Assembly: GCF_000178115.2 (NCBI RefSeq)
Contig: NC_014828.1
Span: forward strand, 2,307,501 to 2,371,500
Source of the DNA: Ethanoligenens harbinense YUAN-3
Lineage (GTDB): Bacteria; Bacillota; Clostridia; Oscillospirales; Ethanoligenentaceae
DNA: 64,000 bases
Direction of reading: 5' to 3'
The translations under genes were made by a program, and so were the position numbers. Position 1 is the first letter of the stretch. Each line of letters begins with the position of its first letter. Under the pieces are notes generated by a model, which searched no databases, was not told where the DNA came from, and saw nothing but the letters and a program-made list of their open reading frames with translations. Of the stretch, positions 8,644-17,334 are shown piece by piece.

Positions 8644-9222
8644 TTGGAAACGGTTTATTTCGATACACGCGAGCGATTCGTACAGTGGAAGCTGGACGAC
8701 ACGCTCTACCGGCTGATCCGCGAAGTGGACAAACGGTATGACCAGACCGCCGTGGTGTGCATCGGCACCGACCGCTCCACCGGCGACAGCTACGGCCCGC
8801 TCACCGGGCACCTGCTCTCACGGATGCCGCAAAACGGTTTCCGCCTGTTCGGCACCTTTGAAAAACCGGTGCACGCACTCACGCTGCCGGACGCGCTCGC
8901 GCAGATCGACACGGCGCGCACGCTGGTCGTCGCGGTGGACGCAAGCGTGGGCAGCGCCAGCTATGTGGGGTATATCGGCATGGCGCGCGCTCCCGTCCGT
9001 CCCGGCAGCGGCCTGGGCAAAGACCTGCCCCCGGTGGGCGACGTGTCCATCACCGGCATCGCAGCCGAAAACGGGCTGGCGCCGTTTCTTATGCTGCAGA
9101 ACGCGTCGCTCGGCATGGTGTATGCCATGGCGGAAAAAACATTTCGCGCCATCCATATGACGCTTGCACGCCTGCGGCGCGAAACGGAAAGCGGCGAACC
9201 CGGCCTGGAACGCCGCGCCTGA
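8644..9222 (+). CDS. yyaC: Spore protease-like protein YyaC (DUF1256)
   Basis: 192 residues, TTG start with AAGGTGG upstream. The family signature VVCIGTDRSTGDSYGPLTG is intact, with TLVVAVDASVG and GLGKDLPPVGDVSI further on. YyaC proteins share the fold of the germination protease GPR and are expressed in sporulating cells; the enzymatic activity is not established. The stop lies 3 bases from the convergent end of rsmI. Confidence 0.92.
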   Translation: METVYFDTRERFVQWKLDDTLYRLIREVDKRYDQTAVVCIGTDRSTGDSYGPLTGHLLSRMPQNGFRLFGTFEKPVHALTLPDALAQIDTARTLVVAVDASVGSASYVGYIGMARAPVRPGSGLGKDLPPVGDVSITGIAAENGLAPFLMLQNASLGMVYAMAEKTFRAIHMTLARLRRETESGEPGLERRA

Positions 9223-9225
9223 ATT

Positions 9226-10056
9226 CTAGAGAACGGCTTTATACAGTTCCGATCGAAGCACGCCGGTCTCTTTGGCCGCGCGCTTGACCGCGTCCACGCG
9301 CGGCAGGCCCTGCTCCATATAGGCCGCCGCCAGCTCCCGGGCACGCTCCATGCCGCCCTCCGCCGGTTCCTCCGGGGCGGGCGGACATCCCGCCACCAGC
9401 AGCACATATTCCCCGCGCGGATTGTTCTGCGCGTAATAGGCGTCGGCCTCCGCAAGCGTCATCCGCTGCACTTCCTCATGCAGCTTGGTCAGTTCCCGCG
9501 CGAGCACAACGCGGCGCTCGTCACCGAACGCCGCGCGCAGGTCGGCCAGCGTGGCGCGCAGCTTATGCGGCGCTTCATAAAAAATCATCGTGCGTTCTTC
9601 CCCGGCGAGAGCGGCCAGATGCTCCCGCCGGCTTTTTTTGCCCGTACTCAGAAAGCCCTCGAAGCAGAACCGCCCCGCGGGCAGGCCGGAGAGCGTCAGC
9701 GCGGTGATGGCGGCGCAGGGGCCGGGCACCACCGTAACCGGGATGCCGTGCTCCGCACAGAGAGCGGCCATATCCTCGCCGGGGTCGGAGATGGCCGGCA
9801 TGCCCGCGTCGCTCACCAGCGCGCAGTTCTCACCCGCCTCCAGCCGGCGCAGAATCTCCCCGCCGCGCGCGCGTTTGTTGTGCTCATAATAGCTGAGCAG
9901 CGGCTTTTTGATGGAAAAATGGTTGAGCAGGCGCAGCGTGACCCGCGTGTCCTCCGCCGCAATGAAATCCACTTCCGAAAGCGTCTGCACCGCGCGTGGA
10001 GAAAAGTCCCCCAGATTGCCGATGGGCGTGCCCACCAGATAAAGCGTTCCGGCCAT
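9226..10056 (-). CDS. rsmI: 16S rRNA (cytidine(1402)-2'-O)-methyltransferase RsmI
   Basis: 276 residues. It methylates C1402 in the ribosomal P site using SAM. It begins MAGTLYLVGTPIGNLGDFSP, the family signature for the tetrapyrrole-methylase-like fold; VSDAGMPAISDPG and VVPGPCAAITALTLSGLP are the SAM/substrate loops, and EAPHKL is also typical. AAGGAGG lies 7 bases before the ATG. It is the last gene of the minus-strand block and follows trmN6, as in Bacillus (yabB-yazA-yabC) although no yazA is seen between them. Confidence 0.96.
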   Translation of the reverse strand: MAGTLYLVGTPIGNLGDFSPRAVQTLSEVDFIAAEDTRVTLRLLNHFSIKKPLLSYYEHNKRARGGEILRRLEAGENCALVSDAGMPAISDPGEDMAALCAEHGIPVTVVPGPCAAITALTLSGLPAGRFCFEGFLSTGKKSRREHLAALAGEERTMIFYEAPHKLRATLADLRAAFGDERRVVLARELTKLHEEVQRMTLAEADAYYAQNNPRGEYVLLVAGCPPAPEEPAEGGMERARELAAAYMEQGLPRVDAVKRAAKETGVLRSELYKAVL

Positions 10057-10101
10057 GCCAGCCCTCCTTTTTCTTCATCATGCCCATTTGCGTCCCATGC
10101 A

Positions 10102-10824
10102 TTACGGGCAGAACGGCTTGTAGAGTTCCCGCCACGCGGCGGAGGCCACGCCGCCCTGCTCACAGAGCAGCACCGGCTCCACATGCAGGCCGGGGCGCGC
10201 GTCCTTCCTCGCTTCCACCAGCGCCAGCCAGGGGGCGGCGTCTTCCCGCTGCTGCACCAGCCGCAGGCGTTTGGGCTCCAGCCGGGCGGCCGCGAGCAGG
10301 CCGAACAACTCCGCCAGCCGCGCCGGGCGCTGGCACAGGCAGAACCGCCCTTTGCCCGCCAGCAGGCGCGCCGCCGCGCGCGCCACATCTTCCAATGTGC
10401 AACCGGCCTCTCCGCGCGCCGTTTCACGTGCCGTGTCCGCACTCTCCCGTCCCGCGCCCACCGGGCGGTACGGCGGATTGCAGGCCACGAGATCATATTG
10501 CCCCGCAAACGCGGCGGGCAGCGTACGCAGGTCCTGCCCGAACACCCGCAGGTTTGCAAAACCGTTCGCCTCCGCCGAGCGGCGCGCCAGTTCCGCCGCC
10601 TCGGGCAGCAGCTCGACCGCGTCCACCGCGCGGACGGGATCATCCCGGCACCACAGCAGCGGAACAATCCCGCAGCCGCTGCACAGGTCGGCCGACCGCG
10701 CGCCCGGCTTCGGCGCGGCAAAATGCGCAAGCAGCACCGCATCCGCGCCAAACCCGTGCGTCTGCGTCACATACGCGATGGCGCCGCCGCCAAGCGGCTC
10801 GGCGCGCGGTTCCGACCGATCCAT
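10102..10824 (-). CDS. trmN6: tRNA1(Val) (adenine(37)-N6)-methyltransferase-like protein
   Basis: 240 residues from the ATG at 10824 (MDRSEPRAEPL), chosen because AAAGGCGG lies just upstream; an earlier ATG at 10839 is possible. The SAM site DLCSGCGIVPLLW and the catalytic NPPY motif (VACNPPYRP) identify the YfiC/TrmN6 N6-adenine methyltransferase family. The N-terminal TQTHGFGADAVLLAHFA motif is also typical. It is separated from rsmI by 45 bases and is probably co-transcribed with it. Confidence 0.9.
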   Translation of the reverse strand: MDRSEPRAEPLGGGAIAYVTQTHGFGADAVLLAHFAAPKPGARSADLCSGCGIVPLLWCRDDPVRAVDAVELLPEAAELARRSAEANGFANLRVFGQDLRTLPAAFAGQYDLVACNPPYRPVGAGRESADTARETARGEAGCTLEDVARAAARLLAGKGRFCLCQRPARLAELFGLLAAARLEPKRLRLVQQREDAAPWLALVEARKDARPGLHVEPVLLCEQGGVASAAWRELYKPFCP

Positions 10825-10883
10825 GCGTCCGCCTTTCATACAGGCGCCGCCGGTAGGCGGCATTCCCGTCTTCCATAAAAAAG

Positions 10884-10906
10884 AAACCTGCGCAACGCGC
10901 AGGTTT
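10884..10906 (-). terminator. Intrinsic terminator of the ferredoxin gene
   Basis: A perfect 10-base stem (10884-10893 with 10897-10906) with a 3-base loop, followed on the minus strand by CTTTTTTA. It lies between the ferredoxin stop and the trmN6 start, so trmN6-rsmI need their own promoter or read-through. Confidence 0.9.
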
Positions 10907-10937
10907 TTGGATGTAAATCGCAAACCGACAAAAGCTA

Positions 10938-11108
10938 TCAGGCCTGCTTCGGAGCCGCCACGGGGCAAACGGTCGCACAGGTACCGCAATCCACGCAGGT
11001 GGCTTCATCGATCACATAGATGCCGTCGCCCTCAGAAATGCAGGACACCGGGCATTCAGATGCGCAAGCGCCGCAGCTGATGCATTCCGAACCAATTTTA
11101 TAAGCCAT
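10938..11108 (-). CDS. 2[4Fe-4S] ferredoxin (56 aa)
   Basis: Short gene starting MAYKIGSECISCGACASECP at 11108 with GGAGGTGC upstream of the ATG. Two classic cluster motifs are present: CISCGACASECP and CVDCGTCATVCP, each CxxCxxCxxxCP, which bind two [4Fe-4S] clusters in the clostridial-type fold. It is a soluble low-potential electron carrier for anaerobic redox enzymes. It has its own terminator downstream and an AT-rich upstream region (11109-11244) that probably contains its promoter. Confidence 0.96.
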   Translation of the reverse strand: MAYKIGSECISCGACASECPVSCISEGDGIYVIDEATCVDCGTCATVCPVAAPKQA

Positions 11109-11244
11109 GTATTGCACCTCCCTAATAAGACTTCACGATAATTGTACCACGAAAAAAGAAAAAAGCAAGATTTCCGCAAACAGATTACAAAAAAACAAAT
11201 CGTATAGATATTATATAAAATAATACCGCAAATATGGCTCCACT

Positions 11245-12111
11245 TCACGTCTTTTCACGGTTATGCCGTTTTTTCTCGGGCCTGTCCGGCCGAGCGTCAC
11301 CGTTTTTCACCGGTTTCACCACACTTTTATGGAACGATTTGGCCGGCGCTTCAGGGTCTTTATCCAACCGGATTTTCAACTGGCCGGTCAGCAGATGCAC
11401 ATCCTCCACCGTGCCCCGCCCTTCCGGTGTATACACCGGTGAACCGGCTCGCGGCGTGGTGCGCAGGAGATCCTCGTAGGCCTCTTCTTCAAACTTGAGA
11501 CAGCACATCAGGCGGCCGCAGGTACCGGAGATTTTGGTGGGATTGAGCGAAAGCCCCTGTTCCTTGGCCATCTTAATGGAAACCGGCTGGAAATCGCCCA
11601 AAAACGTGCTGCAGCAGAAGGGCTTGCCGCATACGCCCAGCCCACCGAGCATCTTGGCCTCGTCGCGCACGCCGATCTGCCGCAGTTCGATGCGCGTGCG
11701 GAAAACCGACGCCAGATCCTTGACCAGTTCGCGGAAATCCACCCGACCGTCCGCCGTGAAATAGAACAGCACCTTGTTGTTGTCAAAGGTGTATTCCACG
11801 TCGATCAGCTTCATGCCCAGGCCGTGCTCCGCGATCTTTTTCAGGCAGATGCGGAAGGCCTCTTTTTCCTTCCGCATGTTTTCCTGCACGCGCTGGAGGT
11901 CCTCCATCGTGGCGGCGCGCAGCACACATTTAAGCGGCTGCACAATGCAGTCGTCGTCCACCTCGCGCGGGGGCATGACAACCTCGCCGCATTCCACGCC
12001 GCGCGACGTTTCCACGATCACATGGTCGCCAGCGGCAAAATCGATGTCCGCCGGGTCGAAATAATAAATTTTTCCGACGTTCTTAAAACGAACGCCGATC
12101 ACTTCGGTCAT
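11245..12111 (-). CDS. ricT: PSP1-domain protein RicT/YaaT
   Basis: 288 residues. RicT forms the Fe-S RicAFT complex that in Bacillus stimulates RNase Y processing and affects sporulation phosphorelay. The PSP1 domain begins MTEVIGVRFKNVGKIYYFDP; the Cys-rich centre (KMLGGLGVCGKPFCCSTFLG, then GTCGRLMCCLKFEEEAYEDL) is the cluster-binding signature. The C-terminus is a basic, low-complexity tail. Downstream of holB as in Bacillus, with one small membrane protein gene between them. TTGGAGA precedes the ATG. Confidence 0.95.
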   Translation of the reverse strand: MTEVIGVRFKNVGKIYYFDPADIDFAAGDHVIVETSRGVECGEVVMPPREVDDDCIVQPLKCVLRAATMEDLQRVQENMRKEKEAFRICLKKIAEHGLGMKLIDVEYTFDNNKVLFYFTADGRVDFRELVKDLASVFRTRIELRQIGVRDEAKMLGGLGVCGKPFCCSTFLGDFQPVSIKMAKEQGLSLNPTKISGTCGRLMCCLKFEEEAYEDLLRTTPRAGSPVYTPEGRGTVEDVHLLTGQLKIRLDKDPEAPAKSFHKSVVKPVKNGDARPDRPEKKRHNREKT

Positions 12112-12124
12112 ATTGATTCTCCAA

Positions 12125-12331
12125 TTACAGCCCGGGCCCGTATGCTACCGGTTCTTCCGGTGCTTTTGCCTGAAAACAAAAGCCATTGCCAAAACCCATA
12201 CAAAAAAGAACACCGGCAAGCAGGACCCATGCGGCCGCGCTCAACTGCGCCCTCACAGCCAGCGTCAAACAGATAAAAAGCGCTGTGCCGGCCATATCAC
12301 CCAAAACGATGCCGGGCAGCTCTCGTTTCAT
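12125..12331 (-). CDS. Small two-helix membrane protein (68 aa)
   Basis: Starts MKRELPGIVLGDMAGTALFI with a strong AAGGAGG 7 bases before the ATG, which supports real translation. Hydrophobic segments at about residues 9-26 and 33-50 would form two membrane helices; the tail is short and acidic. It sits between holB (41 bases upstream) and ricT (13 bases downstream), clearly in the same operon, but I do not recognise it from other holB loci. Confidence 0.75.
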   Translation of the reverse strand: MKRELPGIVLGDMAGTALFICLTLAVRAQLSAAAWVLLAGVLFCMGFGNGFCFQAKAPEEPVAYGPGL

Positions 12332-12372
12332 GGCCAGTCCTCCTTATCCGTCAAAAGTACTTGGTGTCAGCA

Positions 12373-13365
12373 TCAGATGGTATTCTTGATCTGCCAGAGC
12401 CGTGCGAAGAGGTCGGTAAGCAAGAGCGGCTTGTTGGCATAACCTTCCAGCGCCGTGCGGGCGGTCTCGGCTTCCCGCGCAAGCGCGAAAAGCGCCGCGC
12501 GCGTGCAGGACCGGGAGAGCAGGCCTGCCTGCTCCGCGCAGCCAGAGAGCGCCGTCGCCAACCCTTCGCGCAGGGCCAGCGCGTCACGGAACAGCAACGG
12601 CAGTAAGGCCAGCACCGCATCGCCGAGCGCCTTGTCCTTTTCCAGCGTGCCCGAAAGCCGCAAAAACGCATAGGGCGCGCTGCCCGCCAGCGCAGCCGCA
12701 AACGCTTCACAAAACGCGCGGGAGGCGGCAAAACTGCCGTCGTACAGGCCCCGCCTGGCCTGCCCGATCAGGCCGCCCGCCATCCGCGCCGCGGCCAGCG
12801 CATCGTCTTCGGACAAGGCGTCGTCCTGCGCACGCAGGGCGGCCGCCGCTTCGGCTTCCGCCACCGGTCCAAGCGAAAGTTCCATGCAGCGCGAGCGCAC
12901 CGTGGGCAGCACGCGAAAGCGGCTGTCGCACGTAAGCAGGAACAGCGCGTAAGGCGGCGGCTCCTCGATGAGTTTGAGCAGCGCGTTCTGCGCCTGCTCG
13001 CTCATGTTCTGCACATGGATGAGGATATACACTTTCCGCGAGGCGTCATTCGGCCCCACCGCCGCGGAAGCGCGCACCTGCCTCACCGCCTCGATGGGGA
13101 ACGAACGCGGCCCTTTGCCGCCCTCCACTTCGATGATGTCGGGATGGTGCAGCGCCAACGCGTTGCGGCACTGCCGGCAGACGCCGCAGGGCTTTTCGCC
13201 TTCACCGCCGCACACGGCCGCCTGCGCGAGAATACGCGCGAACGTGCGCTTGCCCGCACCGGCGGGGCCGTCGATCAGCAGCGCATGCGGAACATGGCCG
13301 CTGTCAAACGCCTGCGCCGCAAGCGCCTTGGCGCGCGCATTTCCGGCAAACTGCAAAAAACGCAT
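12373..13365 (-). CDS. holB: DNA polymerase III subunit delta'
   Basis: 330 residues. It is the clamp-loader subunit that, with DnaX and HolA, loads the beta clamp. The N-terminal AAA+ domain shows the P-loop LLIDGPAGAGKRTFARILAQ and a four-Cys zinc module (CGGEGEKPCGVCRQC). The sensor-1 region (NMSEQAQNALLKLIEEPPPY) is also typical, and the C-terminal domain is helical. It lies 5 bases from darA; tmk, the usual upstream neighbour in Firmicutes, is absent here. Confidence 0.95.
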   Translation of the reverse strand: MRFLQFAGNARAKALAAQAFDSGHVPHALLIDGPAGAGKRTFARILAQAAVCGGEGEKPCGVCRQCRNALALHHPDIIEVEGGKGPRSFPIEAVRQVRASAAVGPNDASRKVYILIHVQNMSEQAQNALLKLIEEPPPYALFLLTCDSRFRVLPTVRSRCMELSLGPVAEAEAAAALRAQDDALSEDDALAAARMAGGLIGQARRGLYDGSFAASRAFCEAFAAALAGSAPYAFLRLSGTLEKDKALGDAVLALLPLLFRDALALREGLATALSGCAEQAGLLSRSCTRAALFALAREAETARTALEGYANKPLLLTDLFARLWQIKNTI

Positions 13366-13370
13366 CGCGC

Positions 13371-13694
13371 TCAGACCTTTTCAAACCGTTCCACATCCAG
13401 CACAAACACCGTGGCGCCCCCCACCGTGACCTCCACGGGGAAGGATGAATACATGCCCACGCCGTAAGACGCGTTCGACGGCATGATCTGGGTGCGCTTC
13501 TTGCTGTGTGCGGAAACGATATCCATCACCTGCTGCACCTTCACGTCGTCCACGCCGATCAACAGAGTCGTGTTCCCCGCCATGAGGAACCCGCCCGTCG
13601 TTGCCAGCTTGGTCACCGCAAACCCCTCTTTGGTCAGGGCGCGCGAAACCGTGCCGCTGTCGTCATTGCTGACGATGGCCAGAACCAGTTTCAT
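13371..13694 (-). CDS. darA: Cyclic-di-AMP receptor protein DarA (PstA/YaaQ)
   Basis: 107 residues, the full family length. It is a PII-like trimer that binds c-di-AMP. The sequence MKLVLAIVSNDDSGTVSRAL, then KEGFAVTKLATTGGFLMAGN and TTLLIGVD covers the ligand-binding loops typical of the family. The strong AAGGGGGG RBS precedes the ATG. Its conserved position upstream of holB matches other Firmicutes; the downstream effector of DarA is not established in general. Confidence 0.96.
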   Translation of the reverse strand: MKLVLAIVSNDDSGTVSRALTKEGFAVTKLATTGGFLMAGNTTLLIGVDDVKVQQVMDIVSAHSKKRTQIMPSNASYGVGMYSSFPVEVTVGGATVFVLDVERFEKV

Positions 13695-13772
13695 CCAAAA
13701 TCCCCCCTTGTCTTTGCCGGCCGGCGGCGGAAAAGCCTCCGCCGGCCCATCGCTGTGTCTCTATGGTATGTT

Positions 13773-15140
13773 TCATTTTATCACATGCAGATGGTTTACG
13801 CCATAGGTTTTGAGCGTTTTCGCCAAAGACGCGCTCACCCGTTCGCCCGGGCAGACGAGCGGGATGCCGGGCGGGCAGGGCGAACACCCCTCAGCGGCCA
13901 CACGGCCCGCCGCCTGCTCCACCGGAAGGCGTTCACAAGGCGCGCGCAGCGCCGAGCCGGGCGTCATGACGGCCGACGGATGCTCCAAAGCCGGCGCAGC
14001 AGCCGCCGGGACGGCATCTTTTACCGGGAAGGAGACCAGCGCATCACCGAGCGCAGCGAAATCCGCGTCCCCGTGCAGGGGGGACGGCAACAGCACGATG
14101 TGCCGGTCGTCATGCATCTCAATGGAAACGCCCTGGGCGCGCAGCCACATCGCGGCCTCCGCGCCCGAAAGCCCGATGCGCCCGACGTCCAGTGTGATAC
14201 GTACCGGGTCGCGCGGGCCGGGCGGCGGCGGCAGGCCAAGCGGCGCAAGGCGGCCATAGAGCGCGTCCACCCTGACGCGCAGGGCGGCAAACGCAGGCGC
14301 GCCATGCTGTTCGCCCCAGGCGCGCGCCAAGTCGAGCGAGAGCAGGATGGGATAGGACGGGCTGCTCGAACCGAACAGCGCCATCGCATCCTTGGCTTCG
14401 CCGCGGGAAAACCAGCCCCCGGCGATTTGCAAATACGCGCCGCCGGTGAGCACCGGCAATGTCTTGTGGGCGGAATCGCAGACCAGCGCGGCGCCCTGCG
14501 CCAGCGGATGCCGCGCGCCGCCGTCCAGATAGTGCAGATGCGTACCGTGCGCGCCGTCCACCAACAGCGGCACACCATGTTCCCGGCAGACGGCGGCAAG
14601 CCCCGCGATGTCGGCCAGCGTGCCGTAATAATCCGGGCTGGTGACATACACGGCCGCCGCTCCGCCGCATATGTCCAGCGCGCGCTCCACCGCCCGCGGC
14701 GAAACCACGCCGGGCAGCGCAGAGCCGGGAAGCGGCTCCGGCCAGACCCACACCGGTTCCAAGTCGAGCAGCGCCAGCGCGTGGATGGCACTGCGGTGCG
14801 CGCCGCGCGCCAGCACGACCCGGCGTTCCTTTCCGCGCGAGACCAGTCGCAGCATGGCCTGGATGCAGAGCGTGGCGCCGCCCGCGCTGAACAGGGTGTG
14901 CGCCGCGCCGAACGCCCCGGCGGCCTTTTCCTCGGCGGCGCGGATGGGTCCGTCCGCCTCGAACAGGCTGTCGGTCCCGGGCAGTTCGGTCACATCCAGC
15001 GCGGGCAGAGCACCAAGCACACCGCCCAGCGCGTCTGTATGCCCCGCGTGCCCGGGCGTATGCAGACGCAGCGGATGCGCATCCGCATAGGCGCGCACCG
15101 CCGCATACAGCGGCGCGTCAGAGATAAACGCGCTCGACAT
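13773..15140 (-). CDS. Orn/Lys/Arg decarboxylase-family PLP enzyme (SpeA/YaaO-like)
   Basis: 455 residues. Fold type I PLP enzyme: RLHTPGHAGHTDALGG near the N-terminus, the LFSAGGATLCIQAML phosphate-binding region, PLLVDGAHGTHLHYLDGG, and the PLP lysine in CDSAHKTLPVLTGGAYL. The shorter C-terminal domain is like Gram-positive YaaO/SpeA (about 480 aa), so arginine or lysine decarboxylation is likely, but the amino acid used cannot be read from sequence. It starts inside the end of alr (23-base overlap), suggesting coupling; the RBS is weak. It occupies the position it has in Bacillus next to the tmk-darA-holB region. Confidence 0.85.
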   Translation of the reverse strand: MSSAFISDAPLYAAVRAYADAHPLRLHTPGHAGHTDALGGVLGALPALDVTELPGTDSLFEADGPIRAAEEKAAGAFGAAHTLFSAGGATLCIQAMLRLVSRGKERRVVLARGAHRSAIHALALLDLEPVWVWPEPLPGSALPGVVSPRAVERALDICGGAAAVYVTSPDYYGTLADIAGLAAVCREHGVPLLVDGAHGTHLHYLDGGARHPLAQGAALVCDSAHKTLPVLTGGAYLQIAGGWFSRGEAKDAMALFGSSSPSYPILLSLDLARAWGEQHGAPAFAALRVRVDALYGRLAPLGLPPPPGPRDPVRITLDVGRIGLSGAEAAMWLRAQGVSIEMHDDRHIVLLPSPLHGDADFAALGDALVSFPVKDAVPAAAAPALEHPSAVMTPGSALRAPCERLPVEQAAGRVAAEGCSPCPPGIPLVCPGERVSASLAKTLKTYGVNHLHVIK

Positions 15141-16221
15141 TGGCGTTCACAAGCAGCGGGCTGACATCGAACGACGCCATATCCCCCGCGCCGCACTGGA
15201 TATTGCTGACATCGGCCACCACCGTGCACATGCCCACCCGCCCAAGGAGACGGGCCGGCTGCCCATTGATGGTGCAGTGCAGCGACGGACGGCGAAACAG
15301 CGCCCGAAAATCGTGCCAGCCGTCGCGCAGAATATCGCGAGTACGGAACGCATCCCGCATTTTCTGCAAAAACAGGCCGTCGGCATAACCGGCCTGGATG
15401 GTGGCGATGCGCGCAGGCTTTTTAGTGGTGTAGGTGTTTCCATAGCCCACATTATGCCCGGCGGGCAGCCAGCGCACGTCGGATATGGGGCACTCCAGCC
15501 GCCCAACCTTATGCAGGCCCAGCTTATTGCGCACACCCACCCGCCCGAGCAGCGCCGACCCGCAGCGCACCGCATCCAGCCTCGCGGAAGGATACAGGAT
15601 GGCGGCATTGGACGCGGCGATGTGCAGCATACCCGGCTCCACGCCCGCGTTTTTGAGCGCCGCCACGCAATGTTGGAGGCGGTCGAGCTGCGTGCGCACG
15701 CCCTTTTCATCCTTACCAAAACTGTTGGAAAAATGCGAGAAACAGCCCGCGATCTCGAGATTCTTCAGATATTTGGCCGCCTGCACGGCTTTTTCCGCTT
15801 CTTCGGGCAGAAATCCGGAACGCCCAAGCCCCGTGTCGAACTTCAAGTGCACCCGGCAGCGCGTGCCCGCCTTTTCGGACAACCCGTTGAGCAGCACTGC
15901 GCTGCCATAAGAGCCGACGGTGGCGGTCAGCCCCAGCCGCACAATCTCCTCCGCTTCCTTTTCGGTGCCGTATGGCGAGAGCAGAAAAATTTCCTCGTCC
16001 GGCAGCGCCTCTTTCAGCCGCTTCGCTTCTTCCAGACGGGAAACGGCAAACAGGTGCACGTCCGCCTTCTCCCGCAGCAGGCGCGCCACCTCCACATCAC
16101 CCAGCCCGTAAGCATTGCCTTTGAGCACGGGAATGACCGGCACGTTCGTATGCTTGCGCATGGCTTCGAGATTGGCGAGAATATGGCCGGTCTGCACCAC
16201 CAGCGTTGACATGGCATTCAC
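15118..16221 (-). CDS. alr: Alanine racemase
   Basis: 367 residues. It interconverts L- and D-alanine for peptidoglycan synthesis. The PLP lysine lies in PVLKGNAYGLGDVEVARLL; the GCFSHFSNSFGKDEKG loop and the C-terminal beta domain (YGNTYTTKKPARIATIQAGY, GMCTVVADVSNI) are conserved. AGGGAAG precedes the ATG at 16221, with a second ATG 9 bases on. In many spore formers a second alr acts at germination; no evidence here decides which this is. Confidence 0.93.
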   Translation of the reverse strand: MNAMSTLVVQTGHILANLEAMRKHTNVPVIPVLKGNAYGLGDVEVARLLREKADVHLFAVSRLEEAKRLKEALPDEEIFLLSPYGTEKEAEEIVRLGLTATVGSYGSAVLLNGLSEKAGTRCRVHLKFDTGLGRSGFLPEEAEKAVQAAKYLKNLEIAGCFSHFSNSFGKDEKGVRTQLDRLQHCVAALKNAGVEPGMLHIAASNAAILYPSARLDAVRCGSALLGRVGVRNKLGLHKVGRLECPISDVRWLPAGHNVGYGNTYTTKKPARIATIQAGYADGLFLQKMRDAFRTRDILRDGWHDFRALFRRPSLHCTINGQPARLLGRVGMCTVVADVSNIQCGAGDMASFDVSPLLVNANVERVYL

Positions 16222-16275
16222 TTCCCTGTTTTTATCTGTTTCTGTATACCATTCGTAATGTTTTGGTTAATTATA

Positions 16276-17334
16276 CTAGGATTTTCGGCCATGGCGGCGG
16301 TTTTTTAGATGGCGAAGGGTCTTGGTGAGACGGATGCCGTTGTCCACCACCAGCGCCGCAGGCGCGTTGAGTACCAGGTTGAACTCCCCGGCAAACTCCG
16401 TGAAATCGCCGTTGAAGCCTTTTTTGAACCGGTAGAGCCCATAGAGCGGGTTATCGGGACTTAAGTCGCCGGATACGCCGCGGAAATCATAGATGCGGCA
16501 GCCCGTCTGCTGCGCCCAGCGGATCATTTCCCACTGGAGCAGGTAGTTGGGCATGAAGTTGCGGTATTCGTTGGCCGACGCACCATAGAGATACCATGTT
16601 TTGTCACCGTACCGGATGGCGATGGTGCCCGCGATGGCCTTGCCCTCATGGTAAGCCATATACAGTCTTGCGTGCTCACCGAACGCATCGAGCATCCGCT
16701 CAAAATAACTTTGCGGGCGGGTGGCAAACCCGTCGCGCTGGCCGGTGGTGCGCATGATGGGCACGAATTCGGAAAGCGCCTGCTTATCGCAGACCTTCAC
16801 CTCCACGCCGTGCTTTCTGGCCACCCGCACGTTATACCGCGTTTTGGAAGAGAAGCCCGCAAAAATTTCGTCTTCTGTCTTGCCCTCGATATTCAGCCGA
16901 AAAACGAACCGCGGCTGAATGCCGTCAAAATTCTTGCCGCCATCGTGCAATGTGAAGGAGAGCCGCTTCATGTTCTCGATGGACGCCGTGTCGGAAGACG
17001 GGATGTCGGGGTCGATCTTGAACAGATAGGCATGGTGCTTCACGGCCAGCGCGCGCACGCCGCCGATCAGTTTGGCCAGCGTGTCACGGTCGTGCAAATC
17101 GCAGACCGGGCCGCGCGGCGCATACATAAGCTTGACCGGCAGCACCGGTACCCGCCGGATGAGCACCGCAACAGAACCGATGATGGCGCCTTCGGCATTT
17201 TTCTCCACCACGGCCTCCCATTTCCAGTCGTTTTTCACCTGGCCCCATTCAGGGCTTTGCATGAAATGTCCTTTGGGGTGCGCCTGCACGAACGCCCGGT
17301 AGGCGTCCATATCCTTTTGCTGAAGGATCTCCAA
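16276..17334 (-). CDS. FemX/FemAB-family aminoacyltransferase (lipid II peptide bridge)
   Basis: 352 residues, TTG start with AAAGGAG 8-9 bases upstream. It begins with EILQQKDMDAYRAFVQAHPK and GHFMQSPEWGQVKNDW, the FemAB GNAT-like signature; AYHEGKAIAGTIAIRYGDKT and GCRIYDFRGVSGDLSPDNPL are also typical. The family transfers amino acids from aminoacyl-tRNA to the lipid II stem peptide, branching or cross-bridging it. It lies 54 bases upstream of alr on the same strand, so both peptidoglycan genes may be co-transcribed. Confidence 0.88.
   Translation of the reverse strand: MEILQQKDMDAYRAFVQAHPKGHFMQSPEWGQVKNDWKWEAVVEKNAEGAIIGSVAVLIRRVPVLPVKLMYAPRGPVCDLHDRDTLAKLIGGVRALAVKHHAYLFKIDPDIPSSDTASIENMKRLSFTLHDGGKNFDGIQPRFVFRLNIEGKTEDEIFAGFSSKTRYNVRVARKHGVEVKVCDKQALSEFVPIMRTTGQRDGFATRPQSYFERMLDAFGEHARLYMAYHEGKAIAGTIAIRYGDKTWYLYGASANEYRNFMPNYLLQWEMIRWAQQTGCRIYDFRGVSGDLSPDNPLYGLYRFKKGFNGDFTEFAGEFNLVLNAPAALVVDNGIRLTKTLRHLKNRRHGRKS

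Noticed and set aside
9478-10878. 466-codon plus-strand frame opposite rsmI and trmN6
   Set aside because: Same GC-driven artefact; composition is atypical and both minus-strand genes have intact motifs.
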